NCBI GenBank assembly: GCA_023105745.1
Contig: JALGQZ010000001.1
Location: 43,982,082-44,046,081 of the forward strand
Direction of reading: 5' to 3'
Length of the DNA stretch: 64,000 nt
From: Austropuccinia psidii
Taxonomy: Eukaryota; Basidiomycota; Pucciniomycetes; Pucciniales; Sphaerophragmiaceae
Part shown: positions 11,053-24,972 of the stretch, one piece after another
How positions within the stretch are numbered: position 1 is the stretch's first letter
Layout: every line of letters begins with the position of its first letter
Notes under the pieces: model-generated
Seen by the model: the letters and a program-made list of their open reading frames with translations, nothing else
Told to the model about the DNA's origin: nothing
The model's database searches: none
Made by a program: the position numbers and the translations under genes

Positions 11053-14000
11053 ATGACAACCCGCCACTATTCCTCAATGCATATATGCATGTGTCAACAC
11101 TGCTCAACTCAAACACACTCTTCCCCTGAGGGTGATAGGCCTGGAGTTGCCTTCACACCTTTCCAATATAAACAGCACATTAAAAAGCTCAAAGCAACCA
11201 TTGCACCCAAATCTCTTCCAAAAATCCCTACTTCTGCATCAGGATCTGAGTCCCCACAACTTCTATTGGATCAAATATTCCCAGCTGATTATTCACCATT
11301 GACCCAAAGCACCTTCTCCACAGCACTGGGGCTCAATTCAATTGCACAGAAACCATACAGAAGCAGTCGAACCCTTCCTCCACAAGACCTTGGAATGATA
11401 ATATCTGCCATTCTATCATTAAGGTATAGTATACCCCGCAGGGACTCACGCATTCTCAACCCCGCCCTAAACCTGCTGATCAAGTCCAGCATCTCAAGCT
11501 CCGGTGGTCCCCCCATTCCTGCATTCCATATACCTCAAGATCTGAGTACCTTATTTGAACATCTCCAATTGGAGCCAGTGATTCAAAACTATATATGCTG
11601 TCCTCAATGTTTCTCTCTTAATGGCCTTACTGAATCAGTCACAACTGACCAACCCCACTGTCAACGCCATAATGACCTAAATGATCATGATCCCCCTTGC
11701 ACACAATCATTAGGCAAATTCATCTATTCATTTGAAGCCCACACCCAAAACACCACCAACATGAAGCAAAAATTTATACCAACAAAACATTTCATTTATC
11801 AACCATTCAAAAATTGGCTTGCCAGATTTCTCCAGCAGGCTGGAATTATGGACATTCTGCATCAACATCAACAATCCCAAACTCCAAAAGATTCCCCAAA
11901 ACGTGACGTCTGGGATGGATTGGTCTGGAGATGCTTCACTGGCACTAGAAATATCCATGACCCCCCATTCATGTCCATTCCTGGTGCATTGGCCTTCTCC
12001 ATTTATGTGGATTGGTTTAATGCACATGGAAATTCCACCCCATTGGCCAGCATTGGACCTATCATGCTTATTTGTCTTAATCTCCCCCAAAGTGAAAGAT
12101 TGAAGCCAGAGAATGTCTATGTTGCAGGAATCATCCCTGGTCCGAAGGAGCCAACTTCCCTTCAATTGAATTATTTATTAATGCCACTCATCAAGGAGCT
12201 CAAAGAGCTATGGCAAGGTTACCATTTTTCACCCACCTCAACAGGTCCTTCAGGATCCTTTATCTGTGTTGCCATTCTCACAGCCATTGCGGATGTGGTT
12301 GCCATGCGCAAGCTTACTGGATTTATTTCCCATTCAGGCAACCACTTTTGTAATTTTTGCACCATTCACAAAGCTCAAATTGAAGAAATTGGTCCTCAAT
12401 TTCACTACACACGCTCATATCAAAATCATAAATCAACCATTGCCAAATGGCTTTGGGCAACCCCACAACAAAGACAAGCAATTTTCTCTGAGTATGGAGT
12501 GTGATATTCAATTTTAGAAGACCTTCCGTATTGGGATGCAACCAGAATGGTTAATCTTGACATAATGCATAATTTAATACTTGGAATTTTGAAGGATCAT
12601 GCAACTTTCAAATCGTGCATTCCAGAGTCCAAATCAAAAATTTAACTCAGGTCCGCCAGGAAATCCAATGACACCAACAGTTCAGACTCAGATTCCATGA
12701 CCTCCAACAGCTCTCTTGATAAAATCACATTGAGAGAGGCCCGCTCCCTGAGAAGAGACGCAGCAAAAATAATAAATGAGCCACTCCCCACTACTTCCAC
12801 CCAAAAAAACTACTTCCCAATGCCCACCCCTCACACGGAACATCCATCTAGTGGTTCTGCGGAGATTCCTTCATTTGATCCCAATTACATCCCCACTTCT
12901 GAAATCCCCTCTGAATTGGATATCACTGCACTGAGTGATCACCAGATCAAGGGTGAGGCTCTGGAGCATCTCCGACGAATCATATCTGAGACGATAATTC
13001 CCTCATCATGGACAAGAGTACCTCGCAACATGGGTTCCTCCTCTCATGGTAGCTTAAAAGGCGCTGAATGGGCTCTCTTATATAAGGTCTATATTCCATT
13101 TTTAATGCTCAGTCAACAGATGTCATTAGATGCACACCAATCCGCAAACATTCAAAGAAAAAGGGGTCAGTCAGAAGAACTTGCAAATGAACTAACCAAG
13201 AATACATTCCATTTGATTAGTGCTATCAACATTGCCACAAGCTGGACTGTTTCAATAGATGATGCGACCGCATTTGCTGAACATTGGAAAAAATTCCGCC
13301 TTTCCAATCAACTCCTGTCCCCAAAACAGAAAAGTAAACCAAATCATCATTTTGCTGATCATATTCCGGAACTCTTCCAACGTTGGGGCCCAGCACAAGC
13401 CTCAGCCACATGGGGTTATGAGCGCTTGATTGGAGTATTTGCAAAAATGCCAACAAATAACAGAATATGTATGTCAATTAATATGATCAATATATTCACA
13501 TTGATTAAACACCTGAACTGAATAAGACTAACTTCTTGCAACTCTGAATAGATGATATAGATAAAACCTTACTTCAACATATCTGTTGATGTTCCAACCT
13601 TTCCGTTCTCCTGAAATCCCCATCCGTGCCATGTGAAATAAAACAGCTTTTCGAATCACAGCCACCTGCCCTGTTCAATGACCATAAATACAACAAACCA
13701 TCCCGCCATGACCAAGAAAATTATGCTTGCCTGGTTTAGTACTTACAGAATTTTCATGCAACAAGGGAAATAATTGATTGGATCAGCTTAGACACTACTG
13801 TGCAACCCACAAGTCCTCCCACTTCAAGGATTGTCTCACCTTGGTATTTTCCAGTTTCAAACATTAATATTGGGAACAATATATTTTCAACTGAATCCAA
13901 AAATGTCAGCAACAGTGTGATATGTTTTCTGAGGGGCAACTCACGACGATTTGGTATTATTAATAGCATTTTTAAAGTCTCTGAGCCATCTAGCATACTG

Positions 14001-14078
14001 AACAATAACTTTCTGATCTTAAAAACTTTGAAGATTGATGTGAATTTCTCAACAGATTGGCCGCATCTGAATATTTAG
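11053..14078 (+). pseudogene. Tnp2-like (CACTA-type) transposase, broken
   Basis: Plus-strand transposase gene starting at ATG 11053. The frame runs to 13521 with only two stops, TGA at 12502-12504 and TAA at 12643-12645. Tnp2-family features are visible: a CXXC near the N-terminus (CQHC) and again in ICCPQC, the block NLPQSERLKPENVYVAGIIP, GPKEP, CNFC before HKAQIEEI, and NLDIMHNLILGILKDH soon after the first stop. The C-terminal half (12697-13470) contains NHHFADHIPELFQRWGP and YERLIG. A likely intron starts at GTATGT near 13468 and ends at GAATAG near 13551. Downstream exon sequence continues to about 14078 with further stops near 13588 and 13737. Such enzymes cut and paste elements ending in CACTA-like repeats. 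I could not identify the element's termini. No copy lies in the right arm, which ends before this point. Confidence 0.82.
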
Positions 14079-14463
14079 AAAGCTGTTGGTTTTGATGATG
14101 GACACTTGATTATATCTGAAGAAGAAATAGAAGGTAACTGTGGATTGTATGATAAGAAAGTTCTGTCATGTGGACTGCTTGTAATGATAAAGCCGTTATT
14201 TCATGAAATTTAGTCTACAGAAATGCAAATCTCTCAGATTCATTAGCAATTTTGCTAGTGAGTTAACTGCCTCAAAATTTAGTGACAGAGACATGCCATT
14301 GTGACAAGCAAAGCCCATTATTTCACATTTCCACAAAGAACTTACTATTTTGACATTGGGTACAGTGTGAATAAGCCAAGTTCAATGATCAAATGACCCA
14401 CACACTCACCTTTCACAGCATCCAAAATTTCTAACTGCACCATCAACATGCTGGAAGGGGAAG
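14079..14463. other. No gene seen downstream of transposase
   Basis: AT-rich 3' flank of the transposase pseudogene with no supported coding sequence. Confidence 0.5.
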
Positions 14464-14795
14464 CGGCCCTTGCGCACCCGCACCCGCACACACAAGCGCA
14501 CCCGCACCCGCACACGCCAATGCACATGCAAGCGCACCCGCACCCGCACACGCCAATAGGCACGCAAGTGCACCCGCACCCGCACACGCCAATAGGCATG
14601 CAAGTGCACCCGCACCCACACACGCAAGCGCACCCGCACCCGCACACGCCAATACACACGCAAGCGCACCCGCACCCGCACACGCCAATACACACGCAAG
14701 CGCACCCGCACCCGCACACGCCAATACACACACAAGCGCACCCGCACCCGCACACACCAATGCACACGCAAGCGCACCCGCACACACACACGCGT
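14464..14795. repeat. 36-bp GC-rich minisatellite (CACCCG/CACACG hexamers)
   Basis: About nine 36-bp units, each made of six related hexamers (CACCCG, CACCCG, CACACG, CCAATA, CACACG, CAAGCG with variants). Because 36 is a multiple of three, one plus frame and all three minus frames stay open, giving HPHPHTPIHTQA-like or Cys/Gly/Val/Arg-rich translations. I treat these as artefacts of the repeat. GC content is far above that of the surroundings. Confidence 0.9.
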
Positions 14796-15194
14796 TATTG
14801 TGCGGCGGGCTCTACCAGCGTCACCTGCAAACTGACAATCCCGCTCAGGTGGAGTCCTTTTATGGATGATCTGGTGAAGTCAAACCCCCTGGCTAAAGGA
14901 CCTCTTTGATGTGTGTTTGTGCAAACAGGCGGGTCTTGTGTAATTTTTACCAACCATCGGATGGTTGCGGGATGATCAGGTGGTGAGGAATCTGAGTTGA
15001 AGGCACCGTGGAACCAATATTGGTGGATGTCACAGGATTTGGTGTAAGACAAGAGTAGGACGTGTGCTTGACGTTTTCTTGATTTTCGCTTGACATGAGC
15101 TCAACTTTTATCCTGCTTAATGTTTGCTTGACGTGAAGTCAATCGCCGACAATTGACACGAGATCCGCCCTGGTGAGATCACAAAAGTCAAATT
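14796..15194. other. No gene seen
   Basis: Mixed-composition sequence with a recurrent word GCTTGACGT/GCTTGACAT around 15065-15135. It may be the other terminal region of the Tnp2-type element, but no inverted partner was found. Confidence 0.35.
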
Positions 15195-16420
15195 AAGTAA
15201 TTGCTACATGATATTCAAGGTATAGGCCTATGAAATCATATTTCAAAGTCTACAATAGTAAATTTTGGCAGAAAAGATGAATTAGAAGAAAAATGATCAA
15301 AAACAGAGTATTTATTATGTAATAAATTCCTCTTGGACCTTTAGTAAGGAAGGTTTAAGCTAATGAAATTCTCTTATTGAATTTCAATTTTCTGAAAAAC
15401 TTAAAACGTATTAATTATTATAGTTAATTCTTGAAAATAATCATTTTTGATCTTTAACTGTAATCCTTACCCAAGCTTACAAGTTGAATAAAATATGAGA
15501 CTGGTAGATATTGTATTTTATAAGTAAACATAAATTAATCCACAAAATTAAGTAATTTTCCAACATTAAGATGTCAGCAAACTAGAGCTATAGGGATAGC
15601 TCTAACATAAGGTTTAATAAGGATTTAATGATCTCTAAACCTTGAAATATTGATTAATTCAATTGGATAGCATCAATAGAAATATTTTAAAGCGTATCTG
15701 GTCACTAGGAGAACAGATATTTACTACATAAGGACCCCTTCTTTCTTTGTTTCTCCCCCAGAGACATCAAATTCAATGAAATCTTAAATAATCAAGTTAT
15801 CAACAATGATATTCTTAATATAAATCTTCTTTTGTGGAGTGCCCAAGCCTTAAACTGTAATAATAAATAGAAATTATATGATTACATCAATATCTTATCA
15901 TTATTTGTTGAATTATCTCAAATTCTCCAAATCTATTCAAAATAATGAAAACTGTATTTCTCTTCATTTTCATTGTACCCACACTCCAAATAAGTTTTAA
16001 TCACTTCTTTATCAATACAATAGCTTCAAAGGACTGTTTTAAGTGTTAAGATTAAGTTATTCTTACCTTATCATGATATTTGTCTCTTAATTTATCTATA
16101 AAATGATTCTTTATCCATATTAACAGTATTTATTTTGAATTCTAACCCTGATATTGGTAATATATTAGCTTTAAATTCTTATTCATTAATAAATAACAGT
16201 ATTTTATGCATTCATCATCAGTTAGTAACAATAATAAACTATGAAGTTATCCATATATTTATCATTTATGCATAATATGAGATATTTCTTTCCATAATTA
16301 TAATAATATCCTATTGCTATAATTATTTTTAATCTTGTTACTAATTTTATCAGGAAATTGAGAGTTCAATGAGTAAAAAATTATTACTTCTCAACTATTT
16401 TTTCATAGTAAAGCCTTACA
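15195..16420 (+). mobile_element. Degenerate Gypsy LTR, 5'-truncated (LTR-A)
   Basis: Similar to LTR-B (38881-42343 without its insertion). Shared stretches include GCTACATGATATTCAAGG near the left end and the final AAGCCTTACA at 16411-16420. The start of the LTR (TGTGAG...) is missing. What follows resembles the primer-binding region of the intact element (TTTGGGGG...). It is the left LTR of the oldest Gypsy relic in the window. Confidence 0.7.
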
Positions 16421-18590
16421 TTTGGGGGATTGGACATACTTTTTACTCAAAGTACTTTGATAAAATAATAAAATTGGGTTTATCCAATAAAACAATAAAT
16501 TTATAATAATAATTTATCTCATAACTATTGGGGCATTCATAAAGTTATTTTATTGTCTTAAATTTGGTTTTTCACATCCTCAGACCTGTGATTTGTTTAT
16601 TTAAGTTACTCTAGTGATCAAAACAGATATTCAGTAATAAAGAGTAATAAATTACTTTCGATATAATTAAAAAAAATCTAATTAGTTTTTCAGTTTCAAA
16701 TTTTATTGTTTGTTTAAAAAGTTCGAATTTCAAATGAAGTAAAAACCAATAAAAAATGAATTTAATTTCCTTTTTTCTCACATCTTTTCTTTTAAATAAA
16801 AGTATAAAATCAATTTGTATGTTGAAATAGCCATATCTTTCAAAAATAAACGGTTTTTCAGCAGACTCATATTTATTTATATTTTCTACTTTTTGCAGGC
16901 AAGACAAAAGAGTAAAATCAATAGACTGCTTAAGGATTTGTGCAAGAAACCTTTGAGAGTTATCCAAAGTCAATCACTGTTTAAAAAAGAAAAACCGATG
17001 AATTGGATTTCATGAGGACAACCACTAATGACTGTGAGGCTGAGCACCTTTCTTAAAATTCATAAGAAAAATCTTTCATTATTTTTGATTCTTTTTTATT
17101 CTCTATTTTGTAATATGACTACCCAAAGATGTTCCAAACATTACATTCAATAGGATGCAGGTAGACTCAGAAGTGGAAATTATTTCAAAAGAGGGAAAAG
17201 GGAGAGAAAAGTCCCCAGTGGAACAGAATCCACACAAGGAAGCGCCCAATCCCAAATTTGGACCATTGAGATGCCTATTATTTTTGAACCAGAATTGTGC
17301 CTAAGTATGAATCCTTCAATTAGGAAGGAATCACATTAACAAGGATCAAACATATTTATAATTGAGTTCATAAAAACATTACTACACAGTTTAACAACAC
17401 AATTATTGAGAAAGGCTACCCTGAATCCACAAATGAGTGATGAAATATTGTCACATTCTCAAGAAATTCTTCCAAGAGGAGGAGATAGTGAAATTATCCA
17501 ATGGGCAGAATCCACTATCAATAAAGCCTCAAATCAAAAGATGAGGGAATAACACAAAAGAAAGAGAGAGGAAATCAAGGAACAAGACCCAGCAGCTTTT
17601 ATCAGAAATACCCAAGAAGGCAAAAAACAAAAAAAGGTGTTGGAAGAAACCATTCTCTCCCAAATACAGAATCCCAAGAATCCAAAAGGATGTCATGGAA
17701 AATGTTTTCAATGTGGAAAAAATCTTTATGGAATTCAAAGGAGAAGAGGAACAAAGAACAAGAAAAAAATATTTCCCAAAGAGATAAATTTTTTTCCTGA
17801 TGTTGTATATACTTTAACAGAAATTAAAAATAGCATCCTACCTCTAAATTAAATTAAAAATAGTGAATTAGAATTGATAGAAATGAATAAAGGTCTATTA
17901 TCACTCTCTCAAATTTTTGTAGAATATAGAAAAGAAATAAAAAATATCAAGCTTATGGTTTAAAATAAAAAACCAAAAACTTTCATTGACAGTACTCAAA
18001 AACTACTACAAGGATCACAAGAGTTTTATAAGCATATCAAACAAATTAGAAACAAAACCTTAAAAATCAATGCTGAACTAATTATTGATACTTTAACAGA
18101 AAAATTAAACAAATGATCCATTTTTTTTGAATCTTGGAATAAAAAACAATATCACACAAAAGATTACTTTTGGACCATTTTGGAAAAAGTGATAAAGGAA
18201 GAATGAATGTTAAAGATGTCAGTCAAACTTAGATAAGAAAAATTACTTAGAAAATGCATAATATAAATAGGAATAACTCAAATATTCCAGATTTATCAAC
18301 TCCTATTTTCCACATAAGAAGAGTGTCAAACCAAAAGTGGAAACAAAAAATCCTTCTATGGCAAAATTAAGCCAAAATGACAATAATAACGTTCTAATTA
18401 AACAAGCACCCAAACTCAGAGAATGGAGAGCAGTAACAGGAGAAGGTCAATATGATCACATGTAATTTATTAAGAAAATTGATATTCTGCAAGAAAATGA
18501 TGCCATAGCAGATAAATTGATAAGTGCAATATTACAACCATCATTTGAGAAATCTACAAAGAAATGGTAACATGGCATATGAGAGCTTAT
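16421..18590 (+). pseudogene. Gypsy relic 1: leader and 5' gag
   Basis: Heavily mutated internal sequence of the family represented by the intact element at 47455-58159. The frame at 17637-17852 matches the region around the intact gag stop, without that stop (FPKEINFFPDVVYTL). Around 18420-18590 the gag sequence corresponding to the intact 51540-51690 is recognisable. Many stops and frameshifts; no function expected. It is interrupted at about 18590. Confidence 0.7.
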
Positions 18591-21500
18591 TACTCTAAAC
18601 CAGAGCACAAGAATGACATCCAAAATACCATAAACAAATGGTAGAACAAAATACCAACAAAAGATGGAACTGAGCCAACTCAGCTCAAAAGGTATCAAAA
18701 AAAGAGGAAACTCACGTCTTTATAAATATAAAAGTCCCACTATCATGGTACAAATAGTAACAAAGCTATTCAAGCTCAAAGAAGTTGGTGAGCATAAACC
18801 TTAATTTTCACCTCTCATCTAAAGTCTGGAGGAAGAGGCCCCACCCCATCATATGGGTGTTCCAATTGAAGCTCTCACTCAGGGCTATCCAATGGTACTA
18901 GTCAAATTGAGCTAGCACCAAACTACAGAAGTTATGGCAAAATTAAGGTCAAATAAGGGTGAATATAATATTCACCTCCCATATAACTTGTATAGCTTTA
19001 GTGTGAGATACTTAAAGTGTGGTCCTTTTGGAAAGAGCTCAATCACGGTATCTGATTGTGCCCTCCATTTCCCCACAAGTCAAATAGAAAAATAGCTATG
19101 AAGCAAACTAGTTCCATAAATTTCTGGATAAAAAAATACATATCTGGATAATAAAAATTGAACATAGTCTAACTGTGCCATATTTAATGATACCCATAAC
19201 AACTGAGGTACCATTGTGTATAGTTTATCCAGGGCTTCTCAATGAACCACACTTGAGCTCAATATCTCAAAAACTGACAAAGTTATGGCAGCTTCAAGGT
19301 TAAAATCGCACAGTTTTCCCAATATACCTTTACTGTGGGATCCTTTCCCATATTTTTGATTACAAGGTGTAAAATAGACAACGTAGCTTGTTTATACTTC
19401 AAATACTCATATTTGATTCATTATTGGGGTGCCATACTGGTTCTGTACAGCATTCTACACATCCAAAGAAGGATATGTGGTCTCCAGATGAAAGGTTTCC
19501 CTGTGTATTGGTGAAAACAGACCAGATGCGGTCTTGAAACCACATTTGAGTCCAATTCAGAGCTTACTGGCTGTGAGAAAACCACAATCAAGTCCTTGGA
19601 AGTGAAAATTCTTCACTTCCTATCTATGAAATGGTCTAGAGGACATTTTTGGCCAATTTCAGCAGAAAAAGGGACCTTTATCTTCCCAAAGGAGAAATCC
19701 CCACCCTGCTGTTGAATTCCTATGTAGTACAACTGTCAAAGAAAGTTATACTCTTGGAAAATAATCAGGGATACTTATAATTCAAAGTATATTCGTCTTT
19801 ATTATAATACCTCAATTGGAAAAGCTGCACTCATGGTTTTCAATAGTGCTCACCACCTGTAAGGTTTGTCTATGAAACTCTTGATAATAGTAGCAAAATC
19901 AAGAGTACTATGACTTTCCTCAGTAGAAGTATATAATATAATGAAATATTACAACCACATATTTAAATATAATTATTAAAAATAATTATATATAAAAAAA
20001 TAAATTTAATTATTATTATAAAATATAATAATTTTAATAAATTATAATTATTCTATTATTGTTATAGTCACTGATGGTTATAACAATAAGAAGTGTCAAG
20101 CTCTTAATGAGACAATTACATGTGGAAAATATGAATATTAACCACTTATAAATAATATAAATATTATTTATAAAAGAATTAAACACACACTGTGCAGAAA
20201 TAATTCTTAGAGAATAAAAATTCTATATAAAAAAAACTAATAATAGATAAAAAAGATATAGGACTATAGAGAAAACTTACTTATAATATTTATTTAATAC
20301 AACAAGTCAAACAACAACAGTTATTATATTAAATAATAATTATAAGTTCAAAACACGCCAAAAATCAATATTTTCAAAGATAAAACAACTTTCTATAATA
20401 AAATTTATGATTATAGAGTTTTTAAGAGGAATTTGTGGATTTTTGAAAGATATTTAAGATGATAATTTTATATAATAAAATGTATTATTGGTGATTACAA
20501 AAATAATCTAAATTCTATTATTTCAATTCTTTAATTTGAATTAATAAAGAATAAAATAACTTAAGAATTACTTTAATAATAAGATTTTATATTTAATAAA
20601 ACTTTACCTGTTTAAATTTCTAATATGATTGGATTGATAATGAATGATGGAAAAAAACAGTGATGAAAAGACTCTTTTTATGTCTTCAGAACAGCTCTCA
20701 TGATTCATAATGGATATAGAGGGCGTGCTCAGGTCAAAACTGAAAAACCATGCTTAAAAATAAAGTTCTTAACTTAAGGTAACTTAATTTTAATTCCAAT
20801 TTAAAGTTAACAGGGTTATTCCTAACTCCATGTAACCTTAATCCTCATTTAAACTGATTGGATTAAGTTTTTAATATAAATAAACCTATTTATATTAAAT
20901 TTCATCACATAAACAACTTAAAAATAGAGTTTCAAGCAGAAATCTCTTAAACTCAATTTTTAATTAATGTTTAAAGAAATTATAATTTTCTTTGAGCTTA
21001 AATTAAAAGAGTAAATTTCCGGGCTAATTACCCAGGAAATCTATTGAGAAAAGATACCTAAAATTCAATTTATATGTAGATAATATGAAACTGTAAGCTG
21101 TGTGAAATTTTCAAACAAATCCATTAAAAATTGGACTTTTAATGAATTTTTGAAGTTATTGCTATTTTTCCACATAAAATAGCAATACACACCAAACCTT
21201 AAGTTTTGATAAGGTTTTAATGCTTGAAACCTTAAATTTTTAAGCTTATTTAAGCTTTTTAAGCTTAATTAAGCTTTGAAAGTTCTTAAAACCTTGAATT
21301 CAAGCCTGCATATTGGGATTTACCCTCTGGCAGCTTGAAATTCCTGTCTAATTTGGGATAAAACCAGTTTAAACTTTAATGTTGGATCAAAGTCTAATAT
21401 TAAATTTTAAATAAGGTTGAAAATACTCCAATACAGGTGGAAAACCTTAATTGAGTCCTTGCAGATCCCAAAAGCTGAGTACCCCAGCTCTATTCGGTCT

Positions 21501-22163
21501 TTTTCCTTTGTCCCACCTTTTTGAATGGATACTGCCCTTTTATTTATTTAAAGCCATACTATGGCCTTAAACCCTTTTAAATTTAGCTCACGCAGGATTT
21601 ACATTCTGTATGGAAAATCCTTATCCAATTCAGTAAATATACACCACACCTCAATTTTAACTAAAATTTTGCTAAGTTTGCATAAACCTTATGCAAGTTT
21701 AAATTTAAGCTTATTTAAGCTTAAATTTAACAATTTTAAAAAAATATTAAAAAAGTTACATTAGTACTGTGAGATTCTTACATCTTCTAATAACATAAGA
21801 AATAAGTGTTTTTGGGTATAACACCTTATGGATGTACCCTAGGTTATTATTGGTGTAGAATCCAAAAATGACATAATATTTATAACTTTGTTTATCCAAA
21901 AAAAAGTTAGACTTATTTTTTGTTATTTTTGATTTTAAATTCAATGAAAAAGTCTGTTGAAGATAATTTTAACTGTGTATAAGGTTATTTGTGGCCTTAT
22001 GGGTATGTTATATATACCTCACAGGCTCACACCACCTCTATTTTCCATAGTGAAACCCTTAAATATTCTTTTTATAATTCTTTTATTTATAATACACTGT
22101 GTCACAGCTGTAGGTTTAGTTGTAAATAGCGATATCACAACTTCTTTATAGACTCATCCTGAC
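18591..22163. mobile_element. AT-rich insertion splitting the gag relic
   Basis: About 3.6 kb lies between gag sequence ending near 18590 and gag sequence resuming near 22164, so it is foreign to the relic. Its first about 570 bp (to about 19160) match 43700-44276 in the second relic. No coding sequence is supported. Internal features are AT-rich runs and repeated AAGCTTA words near 21240-21290 and 21700. Family and termini were not determined. Confidence 0.5.
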
Positions 22164-22444
22164 AGCATTGAACAGGCAAATGACCAGAACACCTGGCCTT
22201 GGTGGAAAAAAGGAATTCTCACCAAGTCGGAAAATGATGCCTGGAGGTATAAAATGTAGAATGAATTTGAGAATTAATTCTCTGAACCCCATAAAGACAA
22301 AAATTTGACTTGGATCCAGAACAAGTTGAAAGTCTAAATGTCCTATATTCAGAAATGTGGCAAAAAATAGTAAATATGAAAAAACTCAAAAAATGCGGAG
22401 GAGCTCTGGAATGTTCCCTCAGAAGATTAAATCAATACACTAGA
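22164..22444 (+). pseudogene. Gypsy relic 1: central gag fragment
   Basis: Corresponds to intact element positions of about 51700-52000. Matching words include ACACCTGGCCTTGGTGG and AAAATGCGGAGGAGCTC. It is cut at 22444 by a solo LTR and continues at 24368. Confidence 0.75.
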
Positions 22445-24367
22445 TGTGAGCCTTGAGGTATATTTTACCTACCCAAATAGGCAAAAATTATCTTTAAAAT
22501 AAATTCTGAACTATGCATAACCCATAAGTCATGCATATATTCAAAATTCATCATTTTTAATTGCAGAAAAGATGAATGTATCTTTTTGAAGTAAGTGAAT
22601 TCATGTAGTTAAGGCCAGATTTGGATTCTACACAAAAATTCACCTAGGGTAGCTCCATAGAGTAAATAAACTTAAGTTAACTCTATGAGGTGGTAATATG
22701 GAAAATACTTCAATACCACATCATCAATACAACATAAAAGAATTGTGAAGATTTTTGTTTTTCTCAATTTCACACCAAAATAATGGGATTGTGAGAAATC
22801 CCATGTTACATATACCCTAGGAATAGTGTTATGTATGTTTGTGGCACTTAATATCATGGATTTCTTACATAAAGCTGTGATACACCCATAGTGGATATCA
22901 GTCTTGAAGCCTGAATTTATATTTTTGATGTGAAAATAGCTAAGTGGGACAAAAGACATCAAAGAGAGCCAGGGCACTCAACTTCTGAGGCCTCTGAGGT
23001 GTAGATAGCTATAAATCTTGGCACCATGTCTGATAATGGCCCAATTAGTATACCAAAACCTTTTGGGAGCATAGTTTCAAAGTCAAACTCTCATTAAATC
23101 ATAACAATATTGCAAATCAGCTGCTATTTTGATGTGACAATGAGGTAAAGAGCAACTTAGACTCCTGTAACCATGTCAGTTTTTAATCATTTTCCATGAA
23201 TAAAGCTCAACTGAGTAATTCAAACCCTTCTTAGACTTGTATCCATTGATTTAACTCATAGCAACCTGCCATCATGTGCTATTTGCAATTCAATGTACAA
23301 ATGAGGTAAAAACTTCAAAAATTCCTTACAAATACAATTATTAATGAATATTTCTAAAATTTTCAGTACAAATGGAAAATGGTATTCATCATAAAGAAAC
23401 CAAGAATTATCATGGTTTCAAGAGTAAAATTCAAAGTTTTACTTACAGTCCATTTTTGTTGATTCCTCATGAAACACTGAATCTACAAAAAATTTGTAGG
23501 AAATACAACCTGTGATGAAATTTCCAATAATATCGATAAATTTCTGAAATTAATGTTTATTTTGAAATAAAAGAAGATTCAAATTTTTTACTCCTTTTAT
23601 TCTTAACCATAAATGGGTTGGTATTAAGGTAAAAGCTTTAATAAAGTAATTATGATAATCTTACATGACAACAGATGATGCAGTCATAACTTAAAAAAGG
23701 ATTATTGTTTTCTTACTCACTGTTTTTTTAGCTTGCTCCATGGAACACCTCTGTGAGGTTTTTTTGTTTTAAAAACGGCCTCCTCTGGCTGTTTGTTTCC
23801 AAAGCATCTCATTATCCAATCATATCTTTGTTACCAACATTTAAGTATTAGTTGAATATTTTCTTAAGTGTTTTATTCTTTCAATAATGAATTATAAAGA
23901 CATGAAGTCATAGATCTAAGCTATATATTTCTTTAACATTGTTACAAATCAATTTTGATCCCTTAAATCCACAATTTAACCGTCAAATCTCTCTACAAAA
24001 TTCTTTCCAAGGTTCATTGGAGGATTAGTAAGTCGTTTACAATTAATTCTTTAATTTATTCTCTAGCATTTGTTTTGTTCAGGAATTATATTCATAATTA
24101 CTCTCTTAAAAGATAATTATACATCAAAATAATTTCATTATTATAATAAAGAAGTTTTATTGATTAATACTTCTTGTAATTGATTCTTGTAGACAATTAC
24201 TGCTTGCTATTATAATCACTAGTAGTGTATAAAAATTAAAAGAAATAAACAATTGATTAAATATTTAATTGTGGTTATAATAATTTTATTATTATATTTC
24301 CTAAGAACAGTAATATTATTGTTGATTAATGGTAATATTATCAAAAATTTCATAGACAAATCTTATA
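22445..24367 (+). mobile_element. Solo LTR 1, TSD CTAGA
   Basis: Starts TGTGAGCCTTGAGG and ends TCTTATA (expected terminal CA mutated to TA). The 5-bp sequence CTAGA occurs on both sides (22440-22444 and 24368-24372). Flanking gag relic sequence joins in register with the intact element's gag when the LTR is removed. It is related to solo LTR 2. This is the normal product of LTR-LTR recombination. Confidence 0.85.
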
Positions 24368-24972
24368 CTAGAGGATATTTTGACAACAACAAAAGATGGA
24401 ATGACATGGAAGAAATTGAAAGTAACCACTCCAAATAGAAAATTTGTTAATAAAGATAAAAACAAGAAACTTCCCAAAACATATAATACCATTGAACAAA
24501 GAAGATCAAATAAATGTGGTGGTATTGGACACTTAGCCAGTAATTGCCTTGAAAAAGCAAAAATTAATGAAATTGTGGAAACAAAGGACCACAAAAATCA
24601 AGAAGAATATTCTGAATCTGAAAAAGAAATTGAATAATCAGAAACTTCTTAAGGTAATGAAATCTATATAATCAATGTTCAAATTAATAATATTTATTTA
24701 AGCTATAAAGTATTGAATTTGAACTCCAGTTTACCAAAAATTTGAGCATCTCAAAGAGGCATTCCAAAAATAAATTATGCCAAAATGCACAGAACAAAAC
24801 CTGAAAAAATAATGCTTATGCATCAGGGAAGTCTAGTTTAAGCATTGTTACGATAAAATATCAAGAGGAAAGGATAAATTTGGACACATGTGCATACTGC
24901 ACTTGTGTTGAAAAATGTTATCTACAACACATATACCAGATTGGGCAGAAAAATTTATACAAATACAAGGGG
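24368..24972 (+). pseudogene. Gypsy relic 1: zinc knuckle and protease
   Basis: Continues gag after the solo LTR. A zinc-knuckle remnant reads [13 protein letters not shown] (the first Cys of CX2CX4HX4C is lost), corresponding to intact residues 413-426. The protease active site is changed from DTGA to DTCA near 24890, which would destroy catalysis. Broken off at about 24972 inside the protease domain; the remainder is found from 28281. Confidence 0.8.

Noticed and set aside
14345..14909. Cys/Gly/Val/Arg-rich and His/Pro-rich proteins in four frames
   Set aside because: All are translations of one 36-bp tandem repeat whose length is a multiple of three; openness in several frames at once is expected without coding.
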